From JALORV01 sp963769745 (GTDB lineage Bacteria; Pseudomonadota; Gammaproteobacteria; Burkholderiales; Burkholderiaceae_F), in contig CAVYNB010000026.1 of assembly GCA_963769745.1 (NCBI GenBank), positions 9,216 to 73,215 of the forward strand: DNA of 64,000 nt. Reading direction: 5' to 3'. Shown here in pieces: positions 37,795-48,372 of this stretch. Both the position numbers and the translations under genes were made by a program. The stretch's first letter is position 1, and every line of letters starts with the position of its first letter. The notes under the pieces were generated by a model that was given only the letters and a program-made list of their open reading frames with translations, was not told where the DNA came from and did no database searches.

Positions 37795-40519
37795 TACTTG
37801 ACGCCCTTCTTAGCGTCCCCGGCGATGACGAAGGTCATCTTCTCCGGGTCGATGTACTTGCGGAACGCCGCATTGACCTGCTCGGGCGTGACGGCGCGCA
37901 GCCGTTCCTCGAATTGCTTGGAGAAGGCAAAGCTGCGGCCGAGGTCGAGGTTGCTGACCCAGGCACCGGCCACGACCGGATCCTGCGAGCGATTCAGCAG
38001 CCGCGACTGCAACAGACCCTTCTTGGCATCGTCGACTTCGGCCGCGGTGAAACCCTTCCTTCCGCGCTCGCTCGAGTTCCTCGCGCACTGCCTGCTCTGC
38101 GCGCCCGACATTCTGCGGCGCCGCGATGCCACCGATGCTGAATGTGGCGAGCCGCTCGCGTGAGCCCAGCGCAAGTCCGGAGCCGACGCCGTAGCTCAAT
38201 CCGTCCTTCTGGCGCAGCCGCACCATCAGCCGGTTCGACATGCCGCTGCCGCCGCCGAAGATCTCGTCGGCGATCATCAGCGCGGCCGCGTCGGGATCAT
38301 CGTCGCGCATCGGGAATGCAAGCCGCGCGCGGAACACGGCGTTTTCCTTGTCCGGCGTATCGATAACGAGCCGTGCAGGCTTGACGTCGCGGAACTCCCG
38401 GTCGACGCGATCGTAGGGCGCCTTCGAGGCCCAGCCGGCGAAACGCTCCTTCAGCAGCGCCTCGATCGCCTTGTCGTCGAAGTCACCGACGATCGAGATT
38501 TCCCCGCGCGCGGTGCCGTAGAAGTCCGCGTGGTACTTGCGGACTGCGTCGAGCGGCGTCTTGCCGACCGCTTCGATGCGCTGCTTCAGTGGCAGGTAGT
38601 AGCGCGGGTCGCCCGGAGGATAGGTGTTGAAGTGTGCCGACAGGACATCGCGCGACAGCGTTTCGGGGTTGTCGAGCTGCGACGACAGCCCGGTCAAGGT
38701 TTCCCGTTGCAGCTGTTCGTACTCCGTGGCCGGGAAACTTGCGTTGCGCAGCACGTCGGACAGGAGCTTCAGCGACTCCGGAAGGTGCGTGCGCGTGGTC
38801 TGGAAGCCCATCAGGCCGCCGGTCATCTGCAGTCGCGTCATCTCGTCCGCGATCTGCTGGCGACTGAGCTTGTCGGTGCCGCGCGTCAGCATCGATCCGG
38901 CCATCTCACCCTCGATGCTGCGCCCGCTCAGGGTGGCCACATCACCCCAGCGGAAGTTCGTGCGCACGTTGACCGTCTCGCCGCGGTTCTTCTTCGGCAG
39001 CAGCGCGATCTTGAGGTCGCCGATCGTGACGATGCGCGTGCGCTTGTCGATGTTGTCCTGGGTCGGTTCGAACGCCTCGGCAGTCTGCCCCTGCGCCGAT
39101 GGGCGGTAATCCGCCAGCAGCGCCGTAACGGCAGGCGCGGCCGGAATCTCGGCACGCTGCGGGGTGTCCTCGGGCACGAAGAAGCCGACGACCCGGTTGT
39201 CGCGGACGAAGTACCGTGCGGCCGCCGCGTCGACCTCGGTCGACGAAATCCTGGTGGCACGGTCGCGTGAATAGAAGAACAGTCGCCAGTCGCCCAAGGC
39301 CACGAACTCAGACAGTCCAACACCGAACGATTGAGGATTCGCGAGAATGCGCTCGAATCCCGTTGCGTTTTGTTGTTGAGTGCGCTTGCATTTCGTCTTC
39401 GGTAGGCGGCTGTTTGCGCAACGAACCTTCGATCACCTCGATCAGCGTCTGTGCCACGGGCTCGAGCGATTCGCCCTTCTTCACAACGGCACCAAACACG
39501 ACGAATCCCGGGTCGCGAGTGAACCTCGTGAAACCAAACACCTGCGCCGCCTTGCCCGTCTCGACCAACGCCTTGTGCAGACGACCGTTCGGAGTGTCGC
39601 CAAGAATGTCGACTGCAAAGTCGGCCGCCAGCGTGTCGGGATGAAGCGAGCTTGGCAGCCGATACGCCACGGTGACGAACTGAACCTCGCCCTTGCGCCG
39701 AACCGTGAACTGACGCTCGCCATCATTTGTCGGTTCGACAGTCCACAGGTCGGGAAGCTTGCGCTTCGGCGTCGGTATCTTGCCGAAGGCGTTTACGATC
39801 CAGCGCAGCACCTTGGCTTCGTCGAACTTTCCGGCAACGATCAGAACCGCATTGTCGGGCTGGTAATACATGCGGTAAAAAGCCTGCAGATTCTCGATGC
39901 GCACGTTCTCGATGTCCGACCGAGCACCGATTGTCGAGTTGCCGTAGTTGTGCCAGTCATACAGCAGCGCCTGCGTGCGCTCGAACATCAGGCTCGATGG
40001 GTTGTTCTTTCCCATCTCGAACTCGTTGCGAACGACCGTCATTTCCGAGTCGAGATCCTTCTTCGCGATGAAGGAATTGACCATCGCGTCGGCCGACCAG
40101 TCGATCGCCCACTTAAGGTTGTCGTCGCTTGCCTGGAACGTCGAGAAGTAGTTCGTGCGGTCGAGCGACGTGGAACCGTTGTTCTGGAATCCACGCTTGT
40201 TGAACTCGACGTCGGGCTTGGGATGGTTCTTCGAGCCCTTGAAGATCAGGTGCTCGAGCAGGTGGGCCATGCCGGTTTCGCCATAGCCCTCGTGGCGCGA
40301 TCCGACCAGGTACGTGATGTTCACCGTCGCCGTGGGCTTGGACGGGTCCGGAAAGAGGATGACCCTCAGCCCGTTGGCCAGCCGGTATTCGGTGATTCCC
40401 TCGACAGCAGGCCCGCGCGTGACGCCGGCGGGCAGCGCTGCTGGCGTCTGTGCCAGTACGGTCGAAGCCATCAACAAGAGGGCGAGCGCGGCGTAACGCA
40501 CGCGCATCAGGTAATTCAT
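37794..40519 (-). CDS. Periplasmic M16 zinc peptidase, two-domain (frame interrupted twice)
   Basis: An insulinase-type metallopeptidase. It begins with a signal peptide (MRVRYAALALLLMASTVLAQ). The inverted zinc motif HLLEH is in GMAHLLEHLIFKGSKNHP, with the distal Glu region in SEMTVVRNEFEMG. The second half carries an inactive M16 domain (EIFGGGSGMSNRLMVRLRQK). The frame changes at about 39384-39388, where the next frame reads RTQQQNATGFERILANPQSF. It changes again at about 38047-38054, where GFTAAEVDDAKKGLLQSRLL follows EELERARKE. Removing one base at each gives about 907 residues, normal for the PqqL-like family. The stop shares one base with the thioesterase start. Confidence 0.88.
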
Positions 40520-40608
40520 CGGGACTGCTCCATTGTTTTCAGTGTGTGGATTCTGCCAGCGGCTGTCGCGCCGACCGGACTCGCGCGACGAAGCTGCCTC
40601 CGGGAGGC

Positions 40609-41499
40609 TCAGGAGGCACGACAGAAGGCGTGAATGGCGGCAGCGATACGCTGTGGTTCCTCGTGCGCGAGCCAGTGCGTCGCGTCCGGGAGCCGTTCGA
40701 TCGTCAAATCGTCAACAAGTTCATCGAGTCCGTCGAGCAGCCGCAAGGGCAAGGCCGTGTCCGCTTCGCCCCACACCACCAGCGTCGGCACCCGGACGCG
40801 AAAATTCGCCGGGTCGAGCGTCAGCGCGGCGGCGCCCGGTGCGTCGGGTGTGGGCGGGAAAAGTGGCGACGCACGGTAATAGTTGAGCCCGCCCGTCAGT
40901 CCGCGCGCCCACACCTCGCGGTAGCGTGCCGCCCGCTCGGCCGTGTACCAGGCATGACCGGGACGCTGCATCTCGAGGAAGAAGCTCTCGATCGCCCGGT
41001 AGTCGTGCTTGGCCAGCGCCGTTTCCGCGCCCGCTGCCCGCAGCCAGTTCATGTAGGCGCTGGCCGACTGCTGCACCGGATCGCTGGCCAGTGCGCGCGC
41101 AAACGGAATCGGATGCGGCGAGTTCAGCATGATCAGTCGTTCGACGCGTTGCGGGTGCGCAGTCGCCCATTGCCATGCGGCCGCGCCGCCCCAATCGTGG
41201 GCGACCACAACCACGCTGTGCCAGCCGAAGAACCGACAGACGGACTCGAAGTCTCCGACGAGTTCACGTACGCGATAGGCCGTCACGTCGGCGGGCTGGC
41301 TCGACAGGTTGAAGCCGCGCAGATCCGGCGCCACTGCGTGCCATCCTTCGGCGAAGTACGGCAACACGTCTTCCCATGCTGCCCAGAACTCCGGAAAGCC
41401 GTGCAGGAACAGGATCGGTCGCGCGCCCGGATCGCCGACGCTGGCGTAGTGCAGGCGTATGCCGTTGTCGAGCTGCGCGTACTGGCCCGTCCGGATCAT
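40609..41499 (-). CDS. Alpha/beta hydrolase, epoxide-hydrolase-like
   Basis: A 296-residue alpha/beta hydrolase. The oxyanion motif is HGFPEFWAAWEDVLP. The nucleophile is Asp in VVAHDWGGAAAWQWA, as in epoxide hydrolases and haloalkane dehalogenases. The acid is probably in VWGEADTALP and the base His in DATHWLAHEEP. ATG 41499 overlaps the stop of the upstream SDR (ATGA). A longer open frame that fuses it to the SDR arises only from the SDR frameshift. The substrate is unknown. Confidence 0.88.
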   Translation of the reverse strand: MIRTGQYAQLDNGIRLHYASVGDPGARPILFLHGFPEFWAAWEDVLPYFAEGWHAVAPDLRGFNLSSQPADVTAYRVRELVGDFESVCRFFGWHSVVVVAHDWGGAAAWQWATAHPQRVERLIMLNSPHPIPFARALASDPVQQSASAYMNWLRAAGAETALAKHDYRAIESFFLEMQRPGHAWYTAERAARYREVWARGLTGGLNYYRASPLFPPTPDAPGAAALTLDPANFRVRVPTLVVWGEADTALPLRLLDGLDELVDDLTIERLPDATHWLAHEEPQRIAAAIHAFCRAS

Positions 41500-42381
41500 G
41501 CGGGCGTGGACGGCCGCGTCGTCGGCCGCGTGGCATAGGGGTCGGCCGGCGCAGTGCCGCCCAGCACCGCTGCGAAGCGTGCCTCGACGCTCGGCATGAT
41601 CTGCGGGTGGGTGAAGACGTAGAAGCGGTTCTCGCGTATCGCGTCGAAGGTCATCGACGCCACATCGGCCGCGCTGATCCTGCCGCTCGACACCGCCTTT
41701 TCCGAACCCGCCTGCGCCATCTGCTGGGAGCGAGTCGGTCTTGCCCGGATTGACGAGTTCCGCGGGACGCACGCGGTGCGAGTGCGCGATGCCGGTGGGT
41801 ACGAAGGCCGGATTGAGCAGCGTGACACCGATCGATGACTGCGCCAGCCGCAGATCGTGAAACAGCGTCTCGGTCAGTGCGACGACCGCATGCTTCGAAA
41901 CGTTGTAGACGCCCATCAGGGGCGCCGCGAGCCAGCCCGCCATCGACGCCGTGTTGACCACATGGCCCGGTTCGCCGCGACCATTGGCCTCGAGCATGCG
42001 CGGCAGGAAGTGCTGCACGCCGTGCACCACGCCCATCAGGTTCACGCCAAGCACCCACTGCCAGTCCTTCTCGGAGCTTTCCCACACGTAACCGCCACAG
42101 GCGACACCAGCGTTGTTCATCAGCAGATGCACGCCGCCAAATTCCGCGAACGCGCGATCGGCCAGATGCGCCACCTGCCGGCTCACCGCCACGTCGACCA
42201 CTTCGCCGATCACGGAAACGCCGCTTTCGCGCAGTTCGTCGACGATCGCGTCGAGCGCCTCGCGCTGCACGTCGGCAAGTACCAGGCGCATCCCCTCGCG
42301 CGCCGCCCTGCGCGCAAACTCGCGGCCGAAGCCGCCGCCGGCGCCGGTGATGACTGCCACCTTGTCGTTGAGTTCTTCCAT
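41496..42381 (-). CDS. Short-chain dehydrogenase/reductase (frame interrupted)
   Basis: An SDR with cofactor motif ITGAGGGFGREFARRAA, NNAGVACGG, the catalytic Ser in VNTASMAGWLAAP and YNVSKHA. At about 41730-41735 the frame shifts. The first frame then runs through, without homology, into the next gene. The second gives SQQMAQAGSEKAVSSGRISA and DAIRENRFYVFTHPQIMPSV, a normal end for this SDR group, with a stop overlapping the hydrolase start. One base removed gives about 294 residues. The substrate is not known. Confidence 0.85.
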
Positions 42382-42541
42382 TGAATCGTTCTTTCAGATT
42401 GACGCGGAATGCATCGCCGGCGACGACGTCGCCGTGGTCGAAACTCCGCGGGTGGGAGGTACCTGCGCAGCGGCACGAGCATCGAAGATCACGACGAAGC
42501 CTGTGCTGCGGGTTCGAGCGTCGCTCGCGGCGCCGTCCGCT

Positions 42542-43537
42542 TCAGGCAAGTTTCACGAGCTGCTTGCCGAAGTTCGCGCCGCGCAGCATCCCGAGGAAGG
42601 CCTGCGGAGCGTTCTCGATGCCATTGGCAATGGTCTCGCGGTACTTGATGCCGCCCGTGGCCACCTGCATGCCGAGTTCCTTCAGCGCCTGCGGCCACAG
42701 CTCCATGTGTTCGCTGACGATGAACCCCTGCATCTTCAGGCGGCTCACCAGGAACCAGGTAGGGTTCGCGATCGGGATCGTCTGACCGTCATAGCCGGCG
42801 ATCAGGCCGCACAGTGCAATCCGCCCAAAGGCGTTCATGCGCGGCAGCACCGCATTCATGATCTCGCCGCCGACGTTCTCGAAGTAGCCATCGACGCCCT
42901 GCGGCGCAGCGTCCTTGAGCGCCCGGTTCACGTCCTGCGACTTGTAGTCGATGCAGGCGTCGAAACCGAGTTCGATGATCGCGTAGCGGCACTTCTCGGG
43001 TCCGCCGGCGATGCCGACCGCGCGGCAACCGGCGAGTTTGGCGAGTTGCCCGACGACCCCGCCGACCGCGCCAGTGGCTGCGGACACCAGGACCGTCTCG
43101 CCCTCCTTCGGTTCGATGACTTTCTTCAGGCCATACCAGGCCGTGACGCCCGGCATGCCCACAGCGCCGAGATAAGCGGACAACGGCACGACACGCGTGT
43201 CAGCCTTGTACACACCGGTGCCATCCGAGACTCCGTACTCCTGCCAGCCAAGACTCGCGACGACCTTTTCACCGGCCTTGAATTGCGCGTGGCGCGACTC
43301 CACCACGGTGCCTGCCGTGCCGCCGACCATGACGACGCCGACCGGCTGGGCCGCCGCATACGACTTGCCCTCGTTCATGCGCCCGCGCATGTACGGATCC
43401 AGCGACAGCCACTCGTTGCGCACGAGGAACTGACCCGGCTGCAGCGTCGGGGTCTGCACCTCCTCGAGCCGGAAGTTTGAAAGAGACGCCGCGCCGGTCG
43501 GTCGGCTGGCGAGGACTATGCGGCGATAGGACGGCAT
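42542..43537 (-). CDS. NADP-dependent MDR oxidoreductase (CurA / prostaglandin-reductase type)
   Basis: A 331-residue zinc-free medium-chain reductase. The N-terminus MPSYRRIVLASRPTGAASLS and LSLDPYMRGRMNEGKSYA are typical of the YncB/CurA and leukotriene B4 dehydrogenase group. The cofactor site reads SAATGAVGGVVGQLAKLAGC, and YFENVGGEIMNAVLPRMN follows. Such enzymes reduce alpha,beta-unsaturated ketones or aldehydes. The ATG at 43537 was chosen over an in-frame Met 20 codons earlier. A 160-base gap without visible features separates it from the next SDR. Confidence 0.88.
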   Translation of the reverse strand: MPSYRRIVLASRPTGAASLSNFRLEEVQTPTLQPGQFLVRNEWLSLDPYMRGRMNEGKSYAAAQPVGVVMVGGTAGTVVESRHAQFKAGEKVVASLGWQEYGVSDGTGVYKADTRVVPLSAYLGAVGMPGVTAWYGLKKVIEPKEGETVLVSAATGAVGGVVGQLAKLAGCRAVGIAGGPEKCRYAIIELGFDACIDYKSQDVNRALKDAAPQGVDGYFENVGGEIMNAVLPRMNAFGRIALCGLIAGYDGQTIPIANPTWFLVSRLKMQGFIVSEHMELWPQALKELGMQVATGGIKYRETIANGIENAPQAFLGMLRGANFGKQLVKLA

Positions 43538-43574
43538 GGGTGCTCCGGGAAAATCTCGAGGTGTCAGCGAGGTG

Positions 43575-44354
43575 TCAGTAGACCGAGGCGCCGCCATCGA
43601 CGGCCAGGACCTGGCCGGTGATGTGCTTGCCGGCCTCGGAGGCGAAGAGCAGCGCCGCGCCCTTCAGGTCTTCGTCGTCGCCGATGCGCTCCAGCGGCGC
43701 AAAGCGCGCGAGCGCCTCGGCGCCGAAGTGCGAAATGACCCCCTGGGTCATCTTCGAAGGAAAGAACCCCGGTGCCAGCGCGTTGACCGTGATGTTGTGC
43801 CGGCCCCATTCGGTGGCGAGGGCGCGTGTGAAGTTGACGAGCGCGCCCTTGCTGGTGTTGTAAGCAATCGTGCTCATGAGCTTGGGTGGATTGCCGAGCA
43901 GTCCGGCGATCGAAGCGACGTTGACGATGCGGCCGTAGCGGCGCGGGATCATGCACGCCTTGCCGATCGCCTGCGTCAGCAGGAACACGCCGCGGATATT
44001 CAGGTTCATCACCTTGTCCCAGGCTTCGAGCGGATGATCCTCCGCTGGCGCACCCCAGGTCGCACCGGCATTGTTCACGAGCACGTCGACATGGCCGAGA
44101 CGCGCAACGGCCTCGCGGGCAAGGCGGGCGACGTCGTCTTCATGCGCGGCATCGGCCGCGATCCAGCTCGCATCGATGCCCTGCGCTCGCAGCTGCGAGC
44201 AGGCTGCGTCGAGTTCGTCGGCCTTGCGGGCGGAAAGGAGCACGCGCGCCCCCATTTCGCCATAGCCCGTCGCAATCTGCAGGCCGAGCCCGCGCGAGCC
44301 CCCGGTGATCAGCGCCGTCCTGCCGGTGAGATCGAGCAACTGCTTCAGTGCCAT
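43575..44354 (-). CDS. Short-chain dehydrogenase/reductase
   Basis: A 259-residue classical SDR with ITGGSRGLGLQIATGYGEMG, VNNAGATWGAP, the catalytic Ser in VNVASIAGLLGNPP, the YNTSKGALVNFTRALA active site and GQVLAVDGGASVY at the end. The family acts on varied alcohols and ketones, here perhaps a 3-hydroxyacyl intermediate. It follows the acyl-CoA dehydrogenase by 27 bases and precedes the MDR gene by 37, so it belongs to the same transcript. Confidence 0.88.
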   Translation of the reverse strand: MALKQLLDLTGRTALITGGSRGLGLQIATGYGEMGARVLLSARKADELDAACSQLRAQGIDASWIAADAAHEDDVARLAREAVARLGHVDVLVNNAGATWGAPAEDHPLEAWDKVMNLNIRGVFLLTQAIGKACMIPRRYGRIVNVASIAGLLGNPPKLMSTIAYNTSKGALVNFTRALATEWGRHNITVNALAPGFFPSKMTQGVISHFGAEALARFAPLERIGDDEDLKGAALLFASEAGKHITGQVLAVDGGASVY

Positions 44355-44381
44355 GGCATCCTCATCTGTCGCGCCCGGTCC

Positions 44382-46241
44382 TCAGAACCACACGTCCTGC
44401 ATGTCGAGCGTCGTCGTATCCAGCGACTCCACCAGTTCCAGCATCGCGTCGACCTTCGGCAGTTCGTAGAGGAAGAAGTAGCGGCAAGCCTGCCACTTGC
44501 CATGATAGAAGTTGCCCTCAGCCCGCTGGTAGTGCTTCGAGGCCGCGAGTGACTGCTCGAGCCAGATCCACGCGAGCACCACATGGCCGAAGGCCTCCAT
44601 GTAGGCCGTGGCGTTGGCCAGCGTGCGCGCCGGGTCGCCTGCGGCCCAGGCGCGCTGGGTCACCTGCGCCACTCGCCGTACGCGATCGCCCAGCATCGCC
44701 GCCCAGCGCTGCGTGTCGGGATGGCGTGCATGAGAGGCACGCCGGATCGTTTCTTCCATGCGGTCACCGAGCAGCCTGAAGGCCGCGCCCTCGCGCATGA
44801 CGACCTTGCGTCCCAGCAGATCGAGCGCCTGTATGCCGTGCGTGCCTTCGTGGATCGAGTTCAGCCGGTTGTCCCGATAGAACTGCTCGACCATGTAGTC
44901 ACGCGTGTAGCCATAGCCTCCGTGGACCTGGATCGCCAGCGCGTTGCCTTCAAGGCACCACTGCGACGGCCAGCTCTTGGCAATCGGCGTCAGGATGTCG
45001 AGCAGCAACTCCGCCTCGGCGCGCGCGTCCTCGGTCTCGGCGGACGCCTGGTCGTCGATGAGGCGCGAACAGTAAAGCGTCAGCGCCAGCGCGCCTTCGG
45101 CGTAGGACTTCTGCGCCAGCAGCATGCGCTTCACGTCCGCGTGCTGGACGATGGGGATCTGCGACTGCGCCGGGTCCTTGCCCGCAGGCCCGATGGGCCG
45201 GCCCTGGGGACGGCCACGCGCGTACTCCAGGGCGTGAAGGTAAGCGGTGTAGCCCAGCATCGTTGCGCCGAGGCCCACGCCGATACGCGCCTCGTTCATC
45301 ATGTGGAACATCGCCGCGAGCCCGCGTCCCGGCTCGCCGACGAGATATCCAACGGCTCCGGCCCGCCCTTGCGGACGGAACTTGCCCTCGCCGAAGTTCA
45401 GCAGGCAGTTGGACGTCCCGCGGTACCCCATTTTGTGATTGAGACCGGCTAGCACGACATCATTGCGCTCGCCGACGGTCACACTCGACGCGGAGCCCAC
45501 GCCTTCGACATCGACGAGGTACTTCGGCACGACGAAAAGCGAGATCCCCTTTGTTCCGGCGATCGGCTTTCCGTCCGGCCCCGGGATCTTCGCCAGCACC
45601 AGGTGCACGATGTTCTCGGACAGCTCGTGCTCGCCGGCCGAAATCCACATCTTGTTCCCGGCCAGCCGGTACTGCGCGCCCAGCGGCGAGTCGCGTTCGA
45701 ACTCTGCACGGGTGGTGATGTCCGACAGCGACGACCCGGCCTGCGGCTCCGACAGGCACATCGTGCCGAAGAAGCGGCCCGCCAGTGCCGGCCGCACAAA
45801 CGCATCGATCTGCGCCGGCGATCCGTGTGCCAGCAGCAGGTTGGCGTTGCCCACCGTCAGCATCGCGTAGCTGGAACTCGCGACATTGGCGCCCTTGAAG
45901 TAGGCAAAGGCGGCCTTGGCCACGACAATCGGCAACTGCATGCCGCCGAACTCCTCGTCGTGCTCCGCCGCCATCAGTCCGGCCGCGACGAAGGCGTCCA
46001 GCGCCTGCTTGACCTCCGGGACCAGGTGCACGCGCTCGCCGTCGAAGTGCGGCTCGTTCAGATCGCCCTTGCGCGCGTGCGGGGCGAACAGATCCGTGGC
46101 GATCTGCTCGGCCGTGTCCAGTGCCGCCTCGAATGTCTCGCGCGCGTGCGCGGAATAGCGCGGCCGTTGCGTCAGCGATTCGACATCGAGCCACTCGTAC
46201 AGCAGAAACGCGAGATCACGCCGCGAAACAATGAGTTCCAT
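44382..46241 (-). CDS. Acyl-CoA dehydrogenase, long form with C-terminal extension
   Basis: An FAD-dependent acyl-CoA dehydrogenase of 619 residues, as in the DmdC/AcdA-like long group with an extra C-terminal helical domain. Visible motifs are MCLSEPQAGSSLSDITTRAE (FAD/substrate), NKMWISAGEHELSENIVHLV, MGYRGTSNCLLNFGE, QVHGGYGYTRDYMVEQFYRD and NSIHEGTHGIQALDLLGRKV, which carries the probable catalytic Glu. The start ATG 46241 lies five bases after the hydratase/dehydrogenase gene. An open frame further upstream overlaps that gene and is not coding. Confidence 0.92.
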   Translation of the reverse strand: MELIVSRRDLAFLLYEWLDVESLTQRPRYSAHARETFEAALDTAEQIATDLFAPHARKGDLNEPHFDGERVHLVPEVKQALDAFVAAGLMAAEHDEEFGGMQLPIVVAKAAFAYFKGANVASSSYAMLTVGNANLLLAHGSPAQIDAFVRPALAGRFFGTMCLSEPQAGSSLSDITTRAEFERDSPLGAQYRLAGNKMWISAGEHELSENIVHLVLAKIPGPDGKPIAGTKGISLFVVPKYLVDVEGVGSASSVTVGERNDVVLAGLNHKMGYRGTSNCLLNFGEGKFRPQGRAGAVGYLVGEPGRGLAAMFHMMNEARIGVGLGATMLGYTAYLHALEYARGRPQGRPIGPAGKDPAQSQIPIVQHADVKRMLLAQKSYAEGALALTLYCSRLIDDQASAETEDARAEAELLLDILTPIAKSWPSQWCLEGNALAIQVHGGYGYTRDYMVEQFYRDNRLNSIHEGTHGIQALDLLGRKVVMREGAAFRLLGDRMEETIRRASHARHPDTQRWAAMLGDRVRRVAQVTQRAWAAGDPARTLANATAYMEAFGHVVLAWIWLEQSLAASKHYQRAEGNFYHGKWQACRYFFLYELPKVDAMLELVESLDTTTLDMQDVWF

Positions 46242-46246
46242 GGTCA

Positions 46247-48340
46247 CTACTTCGGCCAGCGGCCGTTCTTCGCTGCTTCGACCAGCAACGGCGCCGGCTG
46301 CCAGAAGGCCGGATCGGCATGTTGATTGGATGCAAAACGCGTCATTGCCGCAACGACCTTGTCCAGCCCCACGGCCTGCGCGTGGAACATCGGGCCGCCC
46401 CGGGCCACCGGAAAGCCGTACCCGGCGAGGTACACCACATCGATGTCGCTGGCGCGCAGCGCGATCCCTTCCGCAAGGATGCGCGCACCTTCGTTGACCA
46501 GCGCGTAGACGCAACGCTGCACGATCTCGTCGTCGCCGATGGCGCGCGGTCGCATCCCGATCTCGGTGCGATAACGCTCGATCAGATGATCGATCTCGGA
46601 ATCGGGCAACGGCGCACGGCTGCCCGGCTCGTAGCGGTACCAGCCCTTGCCGGTCTTCTGCCCGAGCCGTCCGAGCTCGACGACGCGGTCGCCGATGCGG
46701 CTGTACGTCAGGTGCGGCTTCTCGACATAGCGGCGCTGGCGGATGGCATAGCCGATGTCCATGCCCGCCATGTCGTACATCGCGAACGGACCCATCGCCA
46801 TCCCGAACTTCGTGAGCGCCGCGTCGATCTGCTGAGGCGAAGCGCCCTCGTCGACGAGGAACAGCGACTGCCGGATGTACTGCTCGAGCATCCGGTTGCC
46901 GATGAAGCCGTCGCACACGCCCGAGACCACGCCGACCTTCTTCAGCCGCCGCGCCAGCTGCATCACGGTCGCCAGCACATCGGTGCCGGTCTTCTTCGCG
47001 CGCACGACTTCGAGCAGCCGCATCACGTTGGCCGGGCTGAAGAAATGCGTGCCGATGACATCCTGCGGACGCGACGTCGCCGCGGCGATGCGATCGACGT
47101 CGAGTGTCGACGTGTTGGTGGCCAGGATCGCGCCACGTTTCATCACGGCATCGAGCCGGGCAAAGATGTCCTGCTTGACGACCATGTCCTCGTAGACCGC
47201 CTCGATGACGATGTCGGCACTGCCGAGAGCGTTGAAGTCCAGCGTTGGCCGCAGCAGCCCGAGACGCTTGTCCACGTCCTCGACCGTCATGCGACCCTTC
47301 TTCGCGGTCGCCTCCCAGTTGCGGCGGCACATGGCCAGGCCGCGATCGAGCGCCGCCTGGTCCTTCTCGAACACCGACACGGGGATGCCGGCGTTCGCAA
47401 AGCTCATCGCGATGCCGCCCCCCATGGTGCCGAATCCCAAAACGGCGGCGGAACGGATCGTCCGCGTTGGCGTGCCCTCCGGTACATCCGGGATCTTCGC
47501 CGCCGCGCGCTCGGCAAAGAACGCGTGCCGCAGCGCCTTCGACTCCGGCGACTGCACCAGTTCGATGAAGTACCCGCGTTCGCGCGCCATTCCCTCTTCG
47601 AATGGCAGCGCGACCGACGCTTCGATCGCATCAACGCACTTCAGCGGCGCCGGCAGTCCGCGCGCCTGTTTGCCGACTTCGGCTCGCGCCGTGGCGAAGT
47701 ACGCCCCCGCGTCCGTGCCGGCAGGCAACGCCGCGCTGCGGTCACGCAAGCGGGGACGGCCGGTGCGGCGGGCGACCTCGCCCGCAAACTGCATGACGCC
47801 GTCGAAGGAGTCCCGCGTGACCACGCGCTCGATCAGTCCGTACTTCAGCGCGTCAGCCGCGGGGATCGGGTCACCACTGACGATCATCCGCAGCGCCTTG
47901 TCTGCGCCGACCGCGCGTGGCAACCGCTGCGTGCCACCGGCTCCCGGCAGCAGTCCGATCTTCACTTCGGGCAAGCCAAGCGAGGCGTCGGGTGTGGCGA
48001 TGCGGTAGTGGCACCCCAGCGACAGCTCCAGCCCTCCCCCCATGCACACGCCGTTGATGGCGGCGATCACGGGCTTGGGCGAACCCTCGACGGCATCGAT
48101 CAGCTGCAGCAAATTGGGCTCCGCCAATGCCGCCGGGGTGTTGAACTCGCGTATGTCCGCGCCGCCGGAAAACACCGATCCGGTACCGGTCACGACGATG
48201 ACCTTGACCGCCGCGTCATCCAGCGCGCGTTCCAGGCCGTCGAGCAGCGCTTTGCGGGTCACGTGACCGAGGCCGTTGACCGGCGGATTGTCGATCTGCA
48301 GTACCGCGACTTCACCGCGGCGTTCGTAGTGGGTGGTCAT
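46247..48340 (-). CDS. Bifunctional enoyl-CoA hydratase / 3-hydroxyacyl-CoA dehydrogenase
   Basis: A 697-residue beta-oxidation enzyme of the FadB/FadJ type. Residues about 1-190 form the crotonase domain (SGGADIREFN, NGVCMGGGLELSLGCHYRIA, GLPEVKIGLLPGAGGTQRLP). From about 295 comes the NAD domain (AVLGFGTMGGGIAMSFANAG), then the 3HCDH part with GTHFFSPANVMRLLEVVRAK and the two C-terminal helical repeats. It performs hydration of enoyl-CoA and oxidation of 3-hydroxyacyl-CoA. No thiolase gene is in the window. It lies 32 bases after livF. Confidence 0.93.
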   Translation of the reverse strand: MTTHYERRGEVAVLQIDNPPVNGLGHVTRKALLDGLERALDDAAVKVIVVTGTGSVFSGGADIREFNTPAALAEPNLLQLIDAVEGSPKPVIAAINGVCMGGGLELSLGCHYRIATPDASLGLPEVKIGLLPGAGGTQRLPRAVGADKALRMIVSGDPIPAADALKYGLIERVVTRDSFDGVMQFAGEVARRTGRPRLRDRSAALPAGTDAGAYFATARAEVGKQARGLPAPLKCVDAIEASVALPFEEGMARERGYFIELVQSPESKALRHAFFAERAAAKIPDVPEGTPTRTIRSAAVLGFGTMGGGIAMSFANAGIPVSVFEKDQAALDRGLAMCRRNWEATAKKGRMTVEDVDKRLGLLRPTLDFNALGSADIVIEAVYEDMVVKQDIFARLDAVMKRGAILATNTSTLDVDRIAAATSRPQDVIGTHFFSPANVMRLLEVVRAKKTGTDVLATVMQLARRLKKVGVVSGVCDGFIGNRMLEQYIRQSLFLVDEGASPQQIDAALTKFGMAMGPFAMYDMAGMDIGYAIRQRRYVEKPHLTYSRIGDRVVELGRLGQKTGKGWYRYEPGSRAPLPDSEIDHLIERYRTEIGMRPRAIGDDEIVQRCVYALVNEGARILAEGIALRASDIDVVYLAGYGFPVARGGPMFHAQAVGLDKVVAAMTRFASNQHADPAFWQPAPLLVEAAKNGRWPK

Positions 48341-48372
48341 TGCAGGAAACTCCGGGTGACGCCGCTGGGCGC

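Noticed and set aside
40609..42381. An apparent 590-residue fusion of a short-chain dehydrogenase with an alpha/beta hydrolase
   Set aside because: The join is sequence without homology created by a one-base shift near 41733. In the corrected frame the SDR stops at 41496 and the hydrolase starts in a four-base overlap.
44382..47330. An apparent 982-residue acyl-CoA dehydrogenase with a long N-terminal domain
   Set aside because: The part above 46241 lies over the hydratase/dehydrogenase gene in another frame and has no motif. The family start MELIVSRRDLAFLLYEW fits at 46241.
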